NCBI GenBank assembly: GCA_021770245.1
Contig: JAETRI010000024.1
Location: forward strand, 1-44,555
Reading direction: 5' to 3'
DNA from: Lachnospiraceae bacterium
Lineage (GTDB): Bacteria; Bacillota; Clostridia; Lachnospirales; Lachnospiraceae
DNA length: 44,555 nucleotides
Shown: positions 33,203 through 44,312 of the stretch, piece after piece
Position numbering within the stretch: the stretch's first letter is position 1
Layout: each line of letters opens with the position of its first letter
Notes under the pieces: model-generated
The model's input: only the letters and a program-made list of their open reading frames with translations
Told to the model about the DNA's origin: nothing
Database searches by the model: none
Translations under genes and position numbers: made by a program

Positions 33203-35482
33203 TTAAGCCATCATTTCCCTGATCCTCACATCCAGGCTGGTATACCGCCTGGCCTCGCTTTCGTTTGCGATCATGTCCTGCACCACCTGACGGCTCCCCA
33301 ATATCGTCACGCAGCTTTTTGCCCGGGTCACCCCGGTATATAGAAGATTCCTGTTAAACAGCATCCGCGGCCCTCCGAGAAGAGGCATGATGACCGCCGG
33401 ATATTCGCTCCCCTGGGATTTATGGATGGTAATCGCATAGGCGAGCTCCAGTTCCGGCATCTGTTCATGGGTATAGGTAACACATCTGTGATCGTCGAAT
33501 TCCACCAGAACCGTCTGTGCATATTCGTCGATTTCCTTCAGGATCCCCATATCCCCGTTGAAGATCCCCACGCCCCGGTCCACCGGAATACCGTGGCTGC
33601 CCACCACCTCCCACTCCAGCTGATAATTATTCCTGGTCTGCATCACCTTATCCCCCTCGCGGAAAAGGGTCTCTCCCGACTGGTATTCCCTTTTGGAAGG
33701 TTCCTTCGGATTCAGCTGTGCCTGCAGGACCTGGTTCAGCGTTTCCACACCCAGGCTGCCCTTTCTCATCGGCGTAAGCACCTGGATATCCAGGGGACCC
33801 GCCTGCACATAGCGGGGCAGCATTTCCCGGATCAGCTGCACCATATGTTTATAGATCACCTGTACCCTGTCCCTTTCCAGGAAGAAAAAATCCCTGCTTT
33901 TATTGTCCAGAGCGATCTGCACGCCCTCGTTGATCCGATGGGCATTCACCACGATATCGCTTTCCCCCGCCTGGCGGAAAATTTTATTCAGCTCCACCAC
34001 CGCAAAGGCTTTGCTCCCTATCAGGTCACGCAGCACCTGCCCCGGCCCCACGGAAGGCAGCTGGTTCACATCCCCCACCAGGACAAGCCTGGTCCCCGGC
34101 GTTACGGCCTTCAGGAGGGAGCAAAAAAGCTGGATATCCACCATGGACATTTCGTCCACAATCACCACATCCGTCTCCAGGGGATTGGACTCGTTTCTTT
34201 CAAAGCGGCCCTCCCTGCCCTTGAAAGCCGCCCCGTCCTCCTCCCCCGGCATACCGTTTGGCTCCAGCATCCGGTGGATGGTCCGCGCCTCATATCCGGT
34301 GGCCTCGGTCATACGCTTGGCCGCCCGCCCTGTGGGAGCAGCCAGAAGGATATCCATTCCCTCCCCCGCAAAATACCGGATCATGGCGTTAATCGTAGTG
34401 GTTTTTCCTGTCCCGGGCCCACCCGTTAAAATAACAACCCCATGCTTTACGCTTTCCAGCACTGCTTTCTGCTGCAATGCCTCCAGCTCTATCCCCTGCC
34501 TGCGCGCCAGACCGCCTATCTCCTTAAGGAGCTTTTCCTCCTCCTGTGAAGACATGCCTCCCTCCGGAAGCATATCCAGGTTCAAATCCAGCAGCATCCG
34601 GGCGCACGCCAGCTCCGCATAGAAGAAGGATGAGGCATAGACACAGGGCTCCTCGCTCTGCCCATCGGCGCCTTTTTCCTCCGGCTGCCGGATCACCAGC
34701 TTCTTGTCCATGGCCAGGTTGGGAATCTGGAGCTTTACATGCTCCTCCGGCAGCTCCAGCAGACGCGCCGCCCTTCTCACCAGCTCCCCCTTCGGCAGCC
34801 AGGTATGTCCGTCAGCCACCGCCAGCTGCATGGCATAGAGAAGACCGCTGCGGATCCGGAAGTCCGAATCCATGCGAATCCCGAGACGGGCTGCCAGCTC
34901 GTCCGCCCGCCGGAAACCGATTCCCTCGATATCTTCCGCCAGCTGATACGGGTTTTCCTCCAATATTCGGTACAGATCCATTTCATAGGTCTTGTAGATC
35001 TTCACCGCCATCGTATTGGAGAGCCCATAGCGCTGCAAATAGATCATCGCCTCCCGCATGCCCCGTTTTCCTTCCACCTGGGCGCTGATCTCCATGGCCT
35101 TCCGTTCGCTGATCCCTTTGATTTCCGCCAGCCGTTCCGGTTCCTCCTCTATTACACGGAAAGCGTCCGTCCCGAACCTCCTCACGATACGGGCGGCAAG
35201 GGACGGCCCCACGCCCCGGATTGCCCCGGATCCCAGATATCTTTCTATCCCCTGCTCATCCTTTGGCGCAACCTCTTCATAATGCTCCACCCGGAACTGG
35301 CTCCCGTATACCGCATGTTCCGTATAGCCGCCGGACAACTCCAGGTTTTCCCCCTCGTCCAAAGTCCGGAAACTGCCCACACAGGTCACGTCCCCGTCCG
35401 ACGTCGCAAGCTCGAATACCGTATACCCGTTCTCCGCGTTCCTGTAGACAATGTGTTCCACATATCCCGCTATCTTTTCCAA
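33203..35482 (-). CDS. recD2: RecD2-type ATP-dependent DNA helicase
   Basis: This 759-residue superfamily 1B helicase has an N-terminal OB fold and helix-hairpin-helix region (KIAGYVEHIVYRN..., GAIRGVGPSLAARIV, GISERKAMEISAQV, IEGIGFRRADELA). Walker A ILTGGPGTGKTTTINA follows at about 352-367, DEMSMVDIQLF at about 446, then LTPMRKGSLGVE, and the C-terminal motif ELAYAITIHKSQGSEYPAVI. RecD2/YrrC enzymes act outside RecBCD in genome maintenance. I placed the start at a TTG (35482, MEKIAGYVEH) with GGGGGAG 8 nt upstream. A TTG at 35500 would give MGGDEKLEK but has no ribosome site. Confidence 0.9.
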   Translation of the reverse strand: MEKIAGYVEHIVYRNAENGYTVFELATSDGDVTCVGSFRTLDEGENLELSGGYTEHAVYGSQFRVEHYEEVAPKDEQGIERYLGSGAIRGVGPSLAARIVRRFGTDAFRVIEEEPERLAEIKGISERKAMEISAQVEGKRGMREAMIYLQRYGLSNTMAVKIYKTYEMDLYRILEENPYQLAEDIEGIGFRRADELAARLGIRMDSDFRIRSGLLYAMQLAVADGHTWLPKGELVRRAARLLELPEEHVKLQIPNLAMDKKLVIRQPEEKGADGQSEEPCVYASSFFYAELACARMLLDLNLDMLPEGGMSSQEEEKLLKEIGGLARRQGIELEALQQKAVLESVKHGVVILTGGPGTGKTTTINAMIRYFAGEGMDILLAAPTGRAAKRMTEATGYEARTIHRMLEPNGMPGEEDGAAFKGREGRFERNESNPLETDVVIVDEMSMVDIQLFCSLLKAVTPGTRLVLVGDVNQLPSVGPGQVLRDLIGSKAFAVVELNKIFRQAGESDIVVNAHRINEGVQIALDNKSRDFFFLERDRVQVIYKHMVQLIREMLPRYVQAGPLDIQVLTPMRKGSLGVETLNQVLQAQLNPKEPSKREYQSGETLFREGDKVMQTRNNYQLEWEVVGSHGIPVDRGVGIFNGDMGILKEIDEYAQTVLVEFDDHRCVTYTHEQMPELELAYAITIHKSQGSEYPAVIMPLLGGPRMLFNRNLLYTGVTRAKSCVTILGSRQVVQDMIANESEARRYTSLDVRIREMMA

Positions 35483-35701
35483 TTTTTCATCTCCCCCCAA
35501 GCCGCATACCCTGCCGCAGGCGCGGGAATGTCTGAAAGGCCGCCGTCCCCGCCCTCCGGGAAAAGCTCACAGGAAATGCGGATGATAACCACAAGAGGCT
35601 ACCCCCGCGGAGCAGCCTCTGCCATCTTTATCATGTGTACGGTATTATCTTCAGCCGGCCGGATTGCCGTTCCGGCGGCCGCTTCCCCATCCGGCGCCTT
35701 T

Positions 35702-36697
35702 CTAAAGTTCGTCCTTATATCCTACCAGGAATTCCACATACTTTCCGGTCCCCACCGCCACGGCCGTCATGGGGTCCTCCGCCGTCATTGTATTAATCCC
35801 GGTTTTATCGGAGATTAACTCCTCCAGACCGCGAAGAAGGCTTCCGCCTCCCGTAAGCACGATTCCCCGGTCTGCAATATCCGCCGCCAGCTCCGGAGGC
35901 GTCCGCTCCAGAACGCTGTGAATGGCCTCTACGATCTGCAGTGTGGGTTCCCGAAGGGCCTCCTCCGTCTCCTCGGACGATACCTTCACCGTTTTGGGAA
36001 GTCCGGTCACCAGATTTCTTCCCCTTACATCCATATAGTCCGGCTCCGCGCGCTTATAAGCGGAACCGATCTTAATCTTAATATCCTCCGCCGTCCGTTC
36101 CCCGATGAGGAGATTATGCTTTTTACGCATATAGCGGACCAGCGATTCGTCAAAATCGTCCCCGGCAATCTTAATGGACGCGCTGACCACCGTGCCTCCC
36201 AGGGAAATGACCGCTATATCCGAAGTGCCGCCCCCGATATCCACGATCATGTTGCCGCAGGGACGGGCAATGTCGATCCCGGCCCCGATGGCCGCCGCGA
36301 TGGGTTCTTCAATAATGGAAACCTCCCGCGCACCCGCCTGATAGGTGGCATCCTCCACCGCTTTTTTCTCCACCTCCGTCACGCCGCTGGGCACACAGAC
36401 CGCAATCCGGGGTTTCCGGAAGGTCTTCCTCCCGAGGGCCTTCTGGATAAAATGCTTCAGCATCTTCTCCGTAACGGTATAATCCGAAATAACGCCTTGC
36501 CGCAGCGGCCGCACCGCCACAATATTACCGGGAGTCCTGCCCAGCATCAGCCTGGCGTCTTCCCCGATTGCCTTGATTCTGTTTGTATCCCTGTCAAAAG
36601 CCACCACGCTCGGCTCTTTTAAAACAACGCCTTTCCCCCTGATATACACCAATATGCTGGCCGTTCCCAGATCGATTCCGATATCCGTATACTGCAT
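35702..36697 (-). CDS. mreB: MreB-type actin homologue, rod-shape determinant
   Basis: This is a 331-residue actin-fold ATPase that guides peptidoglycan insertion along the cell side wall. It has DIGIDLGTASILVYIRGKG (phosphate 1 loop) at the start, IIEEPIAAAIGAGIDI, MIVDIGGGTSDIAVISLGG near 150 (phosphate 2 loop) and IVLTGGGSLLRGLEELI near 277 (adenosine loop). The length is usual. I chose ATG 36697 with GGAGG five nt upstream over an in-frame ATG at 36733. mreC and mreD are not adjacent, so it could also be the paralogue mbl. The next gene, recD2, is 219 bp downstream; that gap holds a GC hairpin (AGAGGCT/AGCCTCT at about 35593-35619) with no T run. Confidence 0.93.
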   Translation of the reverse strand: MQYTDIGIDLGTASILVYIRGKGVVLKEPSVVAFDRDTNRIKAIGEDARLMLGRTPGNIVAVRPLRQGVISDYTVTEKMLKHFIQKALGRKTFRKPRIAVCVPSGVTEVEKKAVEDATYQAGAREVSIIEEPIAAAIGAGIDIARPCGNMIVDIGGGTSDIAVISLGGTVVSASIKIAGDDFDESLVRYMRKKHNLLIGERTAEDIKIKIGSAYKRAEPDYMDVRGRNLVTGLPKTVKVSSEETEEALREPTLQIVEAIHSVLERTPPELAADIADRGIVLTGGGSLLRGLEELISDKTGINTMTAEDPMTAVAVGTGKYVEFLVGYKDEL

Positions 36698-36844
36698 GCC
36701 ATCCTCCGTTCCAACCGAAAGCAGCGTAATCATCCCGGATGGACCCTCGTCTCCGGGAAAAATGCACGTATTTCCCGATCCGCTTCGGAAGGGTTGTCCG
36801 CATCCGACGCCCTCTTTTCTACCCTGTGCGCTGCCGTCTAACCT

Positions 36845-36872
36845 ATATTATGAACCATTCTCAGTGAATCAA
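36845..36872 (-). promoter_or_regulatory. Possible mreB promoter
   Basis: On the minus strand TTGATT (36867-36872) and TAATAT (36845-36850) are 16 bp apart, 148 bp upstream of mreB. It lies in an AT-rich stretch that has other partial matches, so this is a best guess. Confidence 0.4.
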
Positions 36873-37023
36873 GCATATATTTTACACGATTTACGAAAAT
36901 ACTGCATTTAGAATCAATAATATCGATATAATGTTTTCCCGTAAACGCAGAATATACCGTTTGTTATTATAACCCAAAAATACGGCCTTGGAAAGACATT
37001 TTATAAATTTTTAAAAATTAATG

Positions 37024-37113
37024 GTAACAGCTCATCCGCCCCGCGGGCTTCCGGCGGGATCCATCCCTGTGCGTCCCGGCGTCCGGGAGCCTGCGGGGTG
37101 GATGAACCGTTAC
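37024..37113. repeat. Solo 90-bp palindrome related to palindrome A
   Basis: Ends GTAAC (37024-37028) and GTTAC (37109-37113) are inverted. Within them TCATCC/GGATGA (37032-37037, 37100-37105) and CCCCGC/GCGGGG (37039-37044, 37093-37098) pair. The 46-bp core 37046-37091 matches 22437-22482 at 44 of 46 positions. It lies 19 bp past the stop of the broken membrane-protein gene, so it might end its transcript. The rest of the mreB-side gap (36734-37023) is AT-rich with only the possible promoter. Confidence 0.85.
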
Positions 37114-37132
37114 AATTAATGTGTCAGCATCA

Positions 37133-38777
37133 TTACGGGAACCAGACCCGATCGCTCACATAGATGTCGAACCATTGAACCGTCCCTGCCTTTCGGTAAC
37201 GGGAAGCGATTTCCTCCGGCATATAGTCCTCCGGAACGGTATGTACGAACACGGCCAGCGCGTTTCTGCCGCCGTAAAAGCTGCCGGATGCGGATTCCAG
37301 ATAACTGCAGATGCTTAAATCCAGAGATTGGGTTTCCGAAAGGAACGTACCGTATTTGTGATCCCCGTCTATTCCTTTGCAGATATTTGAGGTATTCGGA
37401 TCGTCCACAAAAAATACGCTTTCCACATCCAAAGTATGAAAGTAATCGCACAGCTCCACCGCATAGGAGGTTCGGTCCCATTGATCCAGGACCGATTTAT
37501 TATTTCCCGCCGTCAAAAAGAGCAGCGCCGCCCAGGCAGCGATCCGGAATATCCTTTTCTGCGCTTTCTGCCGCATTTTTTTCTCCCATTCATCCAGGCT
37601 GATTCCCAGGAGCAGAATCAGGGGAATCGCGCCGATCAGATAGTACCGGTATTCGATGTGGGGATTCGTCGTATATCTGGAATCGGCCAGCAGCAAGACC
37701 AGAAAATTAAAAAGGGGCAGCACGGCCAGAAAATCCTTCTCTCTTTTTTCCTGTCCCTCCCCGAGCCCTGTTTTCAGGCATAAAAGCCAGTTTACCACGA
37801 GTGCCGCCACAAATCCCATTTTCAGGCAGTACCAGATTCCCCGGATTGAGAAGGCTGTCACCTCATCCGAAACGGTGGCTCCGAACAGGTCGAAGATCCC
37901 CCGTATGCACGCCCTGAAATTGACCGCATAGTTTTCTATCCTGGTTAAATTCATGGTGGTTCTGGAAGCCAGACCATAGAACCGGTAATGCATCAGGTAA
38001 CCTGCGGCGAACGTCAAAACCGCCGCCAGGAGCAGCGCTGTCTGTCCCCGGTTATAGATACCTTTCCATGTCCCCGCCTGCCAGGCCTTCCAAAGCATAC
38101 ATCCGAACAGAGGGAGGATTCCGCAGAGCATCACGTAAATGCCGGTAGAAAAGGAGGTTATGAATAAAAAGAAGAGAAACAAGAAAAAGGCCGCTGCCGT
38201 CAAGACCTTTCTCCGGCGTGTCATGTCCTGCTTTTCCAGCAAGAGAAGCAGCCACAGAAAGAGCAGAGGCACCAAAGTTTTTTGTGAATAGCATGCACCG
38301 CCATAGAACATCATATTAAAGTATTCCAGCATTCCAAAGGAATAGGGAGTCAGCACCAGGCAGAGTACGGCCAGAATGTATTTCGCGTTCACGCCGGCGC
38401 ATCGGAGAATGCCGCTTATGACCGCCGCATAGAGAAGGACAAGGATCAGGTTGGAAATTCCGACCGCAGTAAACAGATCCCGGACCAGGAGGGAAATGGG
38501 AAGCGCAAATAGGAACACCGCATCCAGCTCCAGGGAGGTCGTATGGTTCCAGCCCTGCAGGTTCAACGTACCGTTTTTGATAACCTCCCGGAAGTGGTAG
38601 ACGGTATTGGCGAAATCGGAGTCCAGAGAATTGCGGATATCCGTCAGATTAAAGTACGCGATCATCCCGATCTGAAGTGCGAGCAGTACAAGACAGGGAA
38701 ATACCCCCCCCCTCACGTATCCGTCTAAAGAGTTCCAAGGCCATGCTGTAAATCCGTTTCTTCCTTATTAAAATCAT
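37133..38777 (-). pseudogene. Large membrane protein, frame broken in a G9 tract (possible phase-variable gene)
   Basis: The long frame (37133-38716) encodes about 12 membrane segments and a C-terminal extracytoplasmic part (FFVDDPNTSNICKGIDG...DIYVSDRVWF), resembling GT-C-type membrane glycosyltransferases. It has no good start. The natural start is the ATG at 38777 (GGAAAGGA six nt upstream), giving MILIRKKRIYSMALELFRRI before nine G residues (38704-38712). There the frame is off by one: removing one G joins REGG to VFPCLVLLALQIG and yields a 547-residue protein. A GTG at 38716 could give a shorter product but has no clear ribosome site. Either slippage switches the gene on and off, or this is an assembly error. 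Function unknown. Confidence 0.75.
38704..38712 (-). repeat. Mononucleotide tract G9 near a gene start
   Basis: Nine consecutive C on the + strand (G on the coding strand) lie about 22 codons into the membrane-protein gene. With nine G the frame runs to an early stop (EGGGISLSCTARTSDRDDRVL); with eight it reads through. Confidence 0.9.
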
Positions 38778-38907
38778 AGATATCCTTTCCCCGCCGTATT
38801 CCCCTTCTCCGCTCCCGGCCGGAGGACATAACACCGGCCTCTCATCCGGATCGGAAAGGGAGAATACAGCCTTCTTCCTTCGTGCTGCGCTTTCCTGCGG
38901 CCCGCTT

Positions 38908-41805
38908 TCACTTTACCTGAGGTTTCCGCGCTTTCTCCAGCATCTTCTTCACATAATAGCCCGTATAGGATCGGGAATCCCCGGCCACCTCCTCCGGCGT
39001 TCCCTGTGTCACCACCGTGCCGCCGCCGTCTCCTCCTTCCGGCCCCATGTCGATAATATAGTCCGCCGTCTTGATCACATCCAGATTGTGTTCTATGACG
39101 ATTACCGTGTTACCGCCGTCAGCCAGACGATGGAGGATATCCACCAGTTTGTGGACGTCCGCAAAATGCAGGCCCGTGGTGGGTTCATCCAGAATGTAGA
39201 TGGTCTTTCCCGTACTCCTTCTGCTCAGTTCCGTAGCCAGCTTGATCCGTTGGGCCTCCCCGCCGGACAGGGTGGTGGAGGGCTGTCCCAGTTTGACGTA
39301 GGAAAGGCCCACATCGTAAAGCGTCTCTATCTTTCTCCGAATGGAGGGGACATTCTCGAAGAATCCCACCGCCTCCTCCACCGTCATGTCCAGCACGTCA
39401 TAAATACTCTTCCCCTTATACTTTACATCCAGGGTTTCCCTGTTATAGCGTTTTCCGCCGCATACTTCACAGGGTACGTATACGTCGGGCAGGAAATGCA
39501 TCTCGATCTTGATGATGCCGTCTCCGCAGCAGGCCTCGCATCTGCCGCCCTTCACATTAAAGCTGAACCTGCCCTTCTTATATCCCTTTGCCTTCGCATC
39601 CTGGGTGGAAGCGAACAAATCGCGGATCATATCAAAAACCCCGGTATAAGTAGCCGGATTGGAACGGGGGGTGCGTCCGATGGGGGACTGGTCAATGGCG
39701 ATCACCTTATCCAGCTGATCGACTCCCAGGATCCCCTTGTTTTTCCCCGGGATCGTCCTCGCCCGGTTCAGCTGTTTTGCCAGCGTCTTATAAAGGATTT
39801 CATTGACCAGGGAGCTCTTTCCGGAGCCGGATACGCCGGTAACGCAGGTGAGTACGCCCAGGGGGAAGTCCACGTCCACCTTTTTCAGGTTATTTTCCTC
39901 TGCGCCCTTTACCTTGAGCCAGCCGATGGGTTTTCTCCGTTTCTTGGGCACGGGGATGGATAATTCCCCGCTCAGATATTTCCCCGTAACGGAGGCCGGA
40001 TTCTGCATCAGCTCCTCCGCCGTGCCGCAGGCCACCACCTCTCCTCCGTGGGAGCCCGCGCCGGGGCCGATATCCACCACATAATCCGCCGCCAGCATGG
40101 TATCCTCATCATGCTCCACCACGATCACGCTGTTTCCCAAATCCCTCAAATGCTTCAACGTGTTCAGGAGCTTGTCGTTGTCCCTCTGGTGCAGGCCGAT
40201 GCTGGGCTCGTCCAGGATATAGCATACCCCCACCAGGCCGGAGCCTATCTGGGTCGCCAGCCTGATCCGCTGCGCCTCCCCGCCGGACAGGCTTCCGGTG
40301 GCGCGGGACAGGGAAAGATATTCCAGCCCCACATCCACCAGAAAGCCTACTCTGGCCCGGATCTCCTTCAGAATCTGCTCTCCGATCAGCTGCTGCTGGC
40401 TGGAAAGGCGCAGCTCCTCCAGGAAGGATTTCAGGGCCCGTATGGAAAGGGAGGTGATCTCATAAATGTTCTTCTCTCCCACCGTCACGGCCAGAGCACC
40501 CTTTTTCAGACGCATTCCCCTGCATTCGGGACAGGGGGTGATGCTCATAAAGGTCTCATATTCCTGCTTGGAAGACTCGGAAGCGGTCTCCCGATACCGA
40601 CGTTCCACGCTTCGGATCAGCCCCTCGAAGGCAACGGGATAGACGCCCCGGCCCCTCTGGCCGGTATAGTGTACCTCCACCTCATGTCCGTTGGTTCCGT
40701 GGAGGAGGATATTCTTCACCTTTTCGCTGTATTCCTCAAAGGGCGTGTCCAGGTCGAAGCCGTATTCCTTGGACAGGGCCACGAGGATCGCATTGGTAAA
40801 GCTGGACGGATCGCCGCAGGACTGCCAGCCCATGACTGCGATGGCTCCCTCATTGATGCTGAGCCCCTTGTCCGGTATCATCAGATCCGGATCAAACTCC
40901 ATCTTGTAACCCAGCCCGAAGCACACCGGACAGGCGCCGAAGGGATTGTTGAAGGAAAAGCTGCGCGGTTCGATCTCGTCAATGCTGATGCCGCAGTCCG
41001 GACAGGAAAAGCTTTGGCTGAAGGTCATGGCTTCCCCGCCGATCACGTCCACATAGAGGAGTCCCTCCGTCAGTGCCATCACGTTCTCGATGGAATCCGC
41101 GAGCCTGCGGCCGATGCCTTCCTTTACCACCAGGCGGTCCACAACTATTTCGATATTGTGCTTGATATTTTTATCCAGCTTAATGTCTTCCGTCAGCTCA
41201 TACAGGCTTCCGTCCACGCGGACCCTCACATAACCGCTGCGCTTCGCCCGCTCTAGCACCTTTCCGTGCTCTCCCTTACGTCCCCTCACCACAGGAGCCA
41301 AAAGCTGGATCCTGCTGCCCTCCGGCAGCGCCATGATCTGATCCACCATCTGATCCACGGTCTGTTTCCTGATCTCCTTCCCGCACTTGGGGCAGTGGGG
41401 AATTCCGATACGCGCATAAAGCAGACGGAAATAATCATAGATTTCCGTTACCGTGCCCACCGTGGAACGGGGATTACGGTTCGTGGATTTCTGATCGATG
41501 GAGATGGCAGGGGAAAGCCCCTCGATCTTCTCCACGTTAGGCTTCTCCATCTGCCCCAGGAACTGTCTGGCATAGGAGGATAAAGACTCCATATACCGCC
41601 GCTGCCCTTCCGCATAGATGGTATCGAAAGCCAGGGAGGATTTCCCCGAACCGGAGAGGCCTGTTAGGACCACCAGCTCGTTTCTCGGAATGTCCACATC
41701 CAGGTTTTTTAAATTGTGTTCGTTTGCCCCACGGATCCTGATATAATCCCGGGGGCGCATTTTTATGGTTTCCTGTTCCGTATTTCCTCTCATTTTTCCT
41801 CTCAT
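38908..41805 (-). CDS. uvrA: UvrABC excision nuclease subunit A
   Basis: This 965-residue DNA damage sensor is a tandem ABC ATPase. The first Walker A is [14 protein letters not shown], with the zinc site [13 protein letters not shown]; the second is [14 protein letters not shown] with [14 protein letters not shown] and [10 protein letters not shown]. Both signature regions are present ([11 protein letters not shown], twice), and Walker B regions are [14 protein letters not shown] and [14 protein letters not shown]. The length is typical. The first 16 residues contain a repeated ATGAGAGGAAA, so translation could start at the first or second ATG (41805 or 41793). It follows uvrB by 22 bp. Confidence 0.97.
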   Translation of the reverse strand: MRGKMRGNTEQETIKMRPRDYIRIRGANEHNLKNLDVDIPRNELVVLTGLSGSGKSSLAFDTIYAEGQRRYMESLSSYARQFLGQMEKPNVEKIEGLSPAISIDQKSTNRNPRSTVGTVTEIYDYFRLLYARIGIPHCPKCGKEIRKQTVDQMVDQIMALPEGSRIQLLAPVVRGRKGEHGKVLERAKRSGYVRVRVDGSLYELTEDIKLDKNIKHNIEIVVDRLVVKEGIGRRLADSIENVMALTEGLLYVDVIGGEAMTFSQSFSCPDCGISIDEIEPRSFSFNNPFGACPVCFGLGYKMEFDPDLMIPDKGLSINEGAIAVMGWQSCGDPSSFTNAILVALSKEYGFDLDTPFEEYSEKVKNILLHGTNGHEVEVHYTGQRGRGVYPVAFEGLIRSVERRYRETASESSKQEYETFMSITPCPECRGMRLKKGALAVTVGEKNIYEITSLSIRALKSFLEELRLSSQQQLIGEQILKEIRARVGFLVDVGLEYLSLSRATGSLSGGEAQRIRLATQIGSGLVGVCYILDEPSIGLHQRDNDKLLNTLKHLRDLGNSVIVVEHDEDTMLAADYVVDIGPGAGSHGGEVVACGTAEELMQNPASVTGKYLSGELSIPVPKKRRKPIGWLKVKGAEENNLKKVDVDFPLGVLTCVTGVSGSGKSSLVNEILYKTLAKQLNRARTIPGKNKGILGVDQLDKVIAIDQSPIGRTPRSNPATYTGVFDMIRDLFASTQDAKAKGYKKGRFSFNVKGGRCEACCGDGIIKIEMHFLPDVYVPCEVCGGKRYNRETLDVKYKGKSIYDVLDMTVEEAVGFFENVPSIRRKIETLYDVGLSYVKLGQPSTTLSGGEAQRIKLATELSRRSTGKTIYILDEPTTGLHFADVHKLVDILHRLADGGNTVIVIEHNLDVIKTADYIIDMGPEGGDGGGTVVTQGTPEEVAGDSRSYTGYYVKKMLEKARKPQVK

Positions 41806-41827
41806 TCTGCCGCCGCCTTTCGCCCCG

Positions 41828-43831
41828 TCACTCCTCCGCCATCTTCTCCAGCGTCTTCTTCAGCTCCACCATTTTGTCGCGCAGCTCGGCCGCTGCCTCG
41901 AAGTTCAGCTCGGCCGCTGCCTTCTTCATCTTCTTCTGCACATCGGCAATCAGCTTCTCCAGTTCTTCCCTGTCCATGGATTCCGGATCCTTCTCGAAAC
42001 GCACCTCTTCCTTGGCAATCTCCCTGGAGATGCTGATCAGATCCCGGACGCTTTTCTTAATGGACTGAGGCGTGATCCCGTGCTCCTCATTATATTTCTG
42101 CTGCATCAGGCGTCTTCTGTTGGTTTCCTCTATGGCAACCCGCATGGATTCTGTCATGTTGTCCGCATACATGATCACATGCCCGTCCACGTTCCTGGCC
42201 GCACGGCCGATGGTCTGAATCAGGGAAGTTTCCGAACGGAGGAAGCCTTCCTTATCCGCGTCCAGGATCGCCACCAGGGAAATCTCCGGGATGTCCAGCC
42301 CTTCCCGCAGCAGATTAATGCCCACCAGCACGTCGAACACGTCCAAACGCATATCCCGGATGATCTCCGCCCGTTCCAGGGTATCGATATCCGAATGCAT
42401 GTATTTTACCCGGATGCCCACTTCCCTCATATAATCGGTCAGATCCTCCGCCATCCTCTTGGTCAGAGTGGTCACCAGTACTTTGCACCGCTTCTGTGTC
42501 TCTTTCCTGATCTCTCCGATCAGATCGTCTATCTGTCCCTCCACCGGGCGGACGGTTACCTCCGGATCCAGCAGGCCCGTGGGCCGTATGATCTGCTCCG
42601 CCCGTCCCAGCTCATGGGCTGCCTCGTACTCCGCCGGCGTCGCGGACACGAACAGCATCTGGTCGATATGTGCCTCGAATTCCTCAAAGTTCAGCGGCCG
42701 GTTATCCAGGGCAGACGGGAGGCGGAAGCCATAATCCACCAGCGTGGTCTTCCTGGAACGGTCCCCCGCGTACATTCCCCGGATCTGAGGCACCGTCATA
42801 TGAGATTCGTCTATGATAATCAGGAAATCATCCTGAAAGAAGTCGAGCAGCGTCATGGGCGGCTCTCCCGGAGCAGAGCCATTCAGATGCCGGGAATAGT
42901 TCTCGATACCGGAGCAGAAGCCCGTTTCCCGCAGCATTTCGATGTCGAAATTCGTCCTCTCCGAGATCCGCTGGGCTTCCAGAAGCTTGTCCTCTCCCTT
43001 AAAAAATCGGATCCGCTCCTCCAGCTCCTTTTCGATATTCTCGCAGGCGATATTGATCTTCTCCTGGGATACCACATAATGGGAAGCCGGGAAGATCGCA
43101 ATGTGCTCCAGTGTGGAATACAACCTGCCGTTTAAAGGGTCCACCTCTGCGATCCTATCGATCTCGTCCCCGAAGAATTCCACCCGGATCAGATAATCGC
43201 TGCCCTGAGCGGGATTGATCTCCAGCACGTCTCCCCGTACCCGGAAGCAGCCCCGTCCCAGATCCAGGTCGTTGCGGTCGTACTGGATATCGATCAGCTC
43301 CCGGATGACCTGATCCCGGTCCTTGGTCATACCCGGGCGCAGGGAAACGATCATGTCCTTATATTCATCCGGGCTGCCTAATCCGTATATGCAGGACACG
43401 CTGGCCACCACGATCACATCCCTGCGCTCTGACAGAGAAGCCGTGGCGGACAGGCGCAGCTTGTCGATCTCATCATTGATGGAAGAGTCTTTGGCGATAT
43501 AGGTGTCCGAAGACGGCACATAGGCCTCCGGCTGGTAATAGTCGTAATAGGACACAAAATATTCCACTGCATTCTCCGGGAAAAATTCTTTGAACTCGCC
43601 GTAGAGCTGGCCGGCCAGGGTCTTGTTATGGGCGATGATCAGCGTGGGCTTATTCAGCGCCTGAATAATATTTGCCATGGTAAAGGTCTTGCCGGAGCCC
43701 GTAACCCCCAGCAAAGTCTGGAATTGGTTGCCTTCTTTGAAGCCTTTTACCAATGCCTCAATCGCCTGCGGCTGGTCCCCGGTAGGCTGGTATTCACTGT
43801 GAAGTTTAAAGGGTTTTTGTTCACTTCGCAC
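41828..43831 (-). CDS. uvrB: UvrABC excision nuclease subunit B
   Basis: This 667-residue damage-verifying helicase pairs with UvrA. It has the Walker [17 protein letters not shown] near 39-54, the beta-hairpin region [32 protein letters not shown] near 335, helicase motifs [16 protein letters not shown] and [15 protein letters not shown], and a C-terminal UVR domain ([17 protein letters not shown]). The start is a GTG at 43831 with GGAGG nine nt upstream. It heads the uvrBA pair. A LexA-type box lies 227 bp upstream. Confidence 0.97.
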   Translation of the reverse strand: MRSEQKPFKLHSEYQPTGDQPQAIEALVKGFKEGNQFQTLLGVTGSGKTFTMANIIQALNKPTLIIAHNKTLAGQLYGEFKEFFPENAVEYFVSYYDYYQPEAYVPSSDTYIAKDSSINDEIDKLRLSATASLSERRDVIVVASVSCIYGLGSPDEYKDMIVSLRPGMTKDRDQVIRELIDIQYDRNDLDLGRGCFRVRGDVLEINPAQGSDYLIRVEFFGDEIDRIAEVDPLNGRLYSTLEHIAIFPASHYVVSQEKINIACENIEKELEERIRFFKGEDKLLEAQRISERTNFDIEMLRETGFCSGIENYSRHLNGSAPGEPPMTLLDFFQDDFLIIIDESHMTVPQIRGMYAGDRSRKTTLVDYGFRLPSALDNRPLNFEEFEAHIDQMLFVSATPAEYEAAHELGRAEQIIRPTGLLDPEVTVRPVEGQIDDLIGEIRKETQKRCKVLVTTLTKRMAEDLTDYMREVGIRVKYMHSDIDTLERAEIIRDMRLDVFDVLVGINLLREGLDIPEISLVAILDADKEGFLRSETSLIQTIGRAARNVDGHVIMYADNMTESMRVAIEETNRRRLMQQKYNEEHGITPQSIKKSVRDLISISREIAKEEVRFEKDPESMDREELEKLIADVQKKMKKAAAELNFEAAAELRDKMVELKKTLEKMAEE

Positions 43832-44057
43832 AAAAATCCACCTCCGATTCTATCCTAAAAAATTACTATAAGCCAGTTATTCGTCGTGGCACATTTTTTG
43901 TTTTACAAGAATTTCGTCTTTTTGCTCCACGGCGAATATCGTTCACTCATTCCCCATTTGAGGATATCCTAAAACTGTCCGTTTTTATACGAACAGAACA
44001 GCACTCTGTAAGCTTTACTAGCTTACCACAAATCCCTTCATTTGTACAGATGTAAAT

Positions 44058-44070
44058 CGAACTTTTGTTC
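44058..44070. promoter_or_regulatory. LexA-type (SOS) box upstream of uvrB
   Basis: CGAACTTTTGTTC (minus strand GAACAAAAGTTCG) fits the Gram-positive LexA consensus CGAAC-N4-GTTC(G): the GAAC-N4-GTTC core is perfect. uvrBA is a classic SOS target. The 227-bp distance to the uvrB start is long, and the actual promoter was not pinned down in the AT-rich stretch 43832-44050. That stretch also has a small hairpin GTAAGCT/AGCTTAC (44008-44026). Confidence 0.5.
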
Positions 44071-44073
44071 TTT

Positions 44074-44228
44074 TCATAACCGTTCATCAAAAAGGCGGTC
44101 ATACAAGGCATCCGACACGCTGGGAGCTGCCAGATTATAATACTCATGCCGGTATCGGTTCAGCTTTATGACCAGCACCATGATTTTTCCGGCGGACTCC
44201 GCCCGCGCTCCTGTTGTGTTTTTTTCAT
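44074..44228 (-). pseudogene. ligA: Truncated 5' end of an NAD-dependent DNA ligase gene
   Basis: The last residues of this frame read KLNRYRHEYYNLAAPS and VSDALYDRLFDERL, which match the Ia domain at the start of LigA, where HxYYxLxxPxVSDxxYDxL is the nicotinamide-binding signature. It then stops, so only about 50 residues of the usual 650-670 remain. An upstream ATG (44228) leads in with MKKTQQERG in a different frame, so there is also a frameshift (an ORF in the right frame starts further up, without a start signal). It is a dead fragment of a ligA copy. Confidence 0.75.
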
Positions 44229-44312
44229 TGATTTGTTCACGCTCCTTTTCTTTTTGAGATTTATAGGCGTTTGCGAAACGCCAGAACCCGCATAAATACG
44301 GGATTCTTTTTG

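Noticed and set aside
41765-43135. Plus-strand open frame of 456 codons opposite uvrB
   Set aside because: Mirror frame of UvrB; no domain and no ribosome site.
43947-44147. Minus-strand open frame of 66 codons
   Set aside because: It is an out-of-frame reading of the ligA fragment and the uvrB leader; no ribosome site and no motif.
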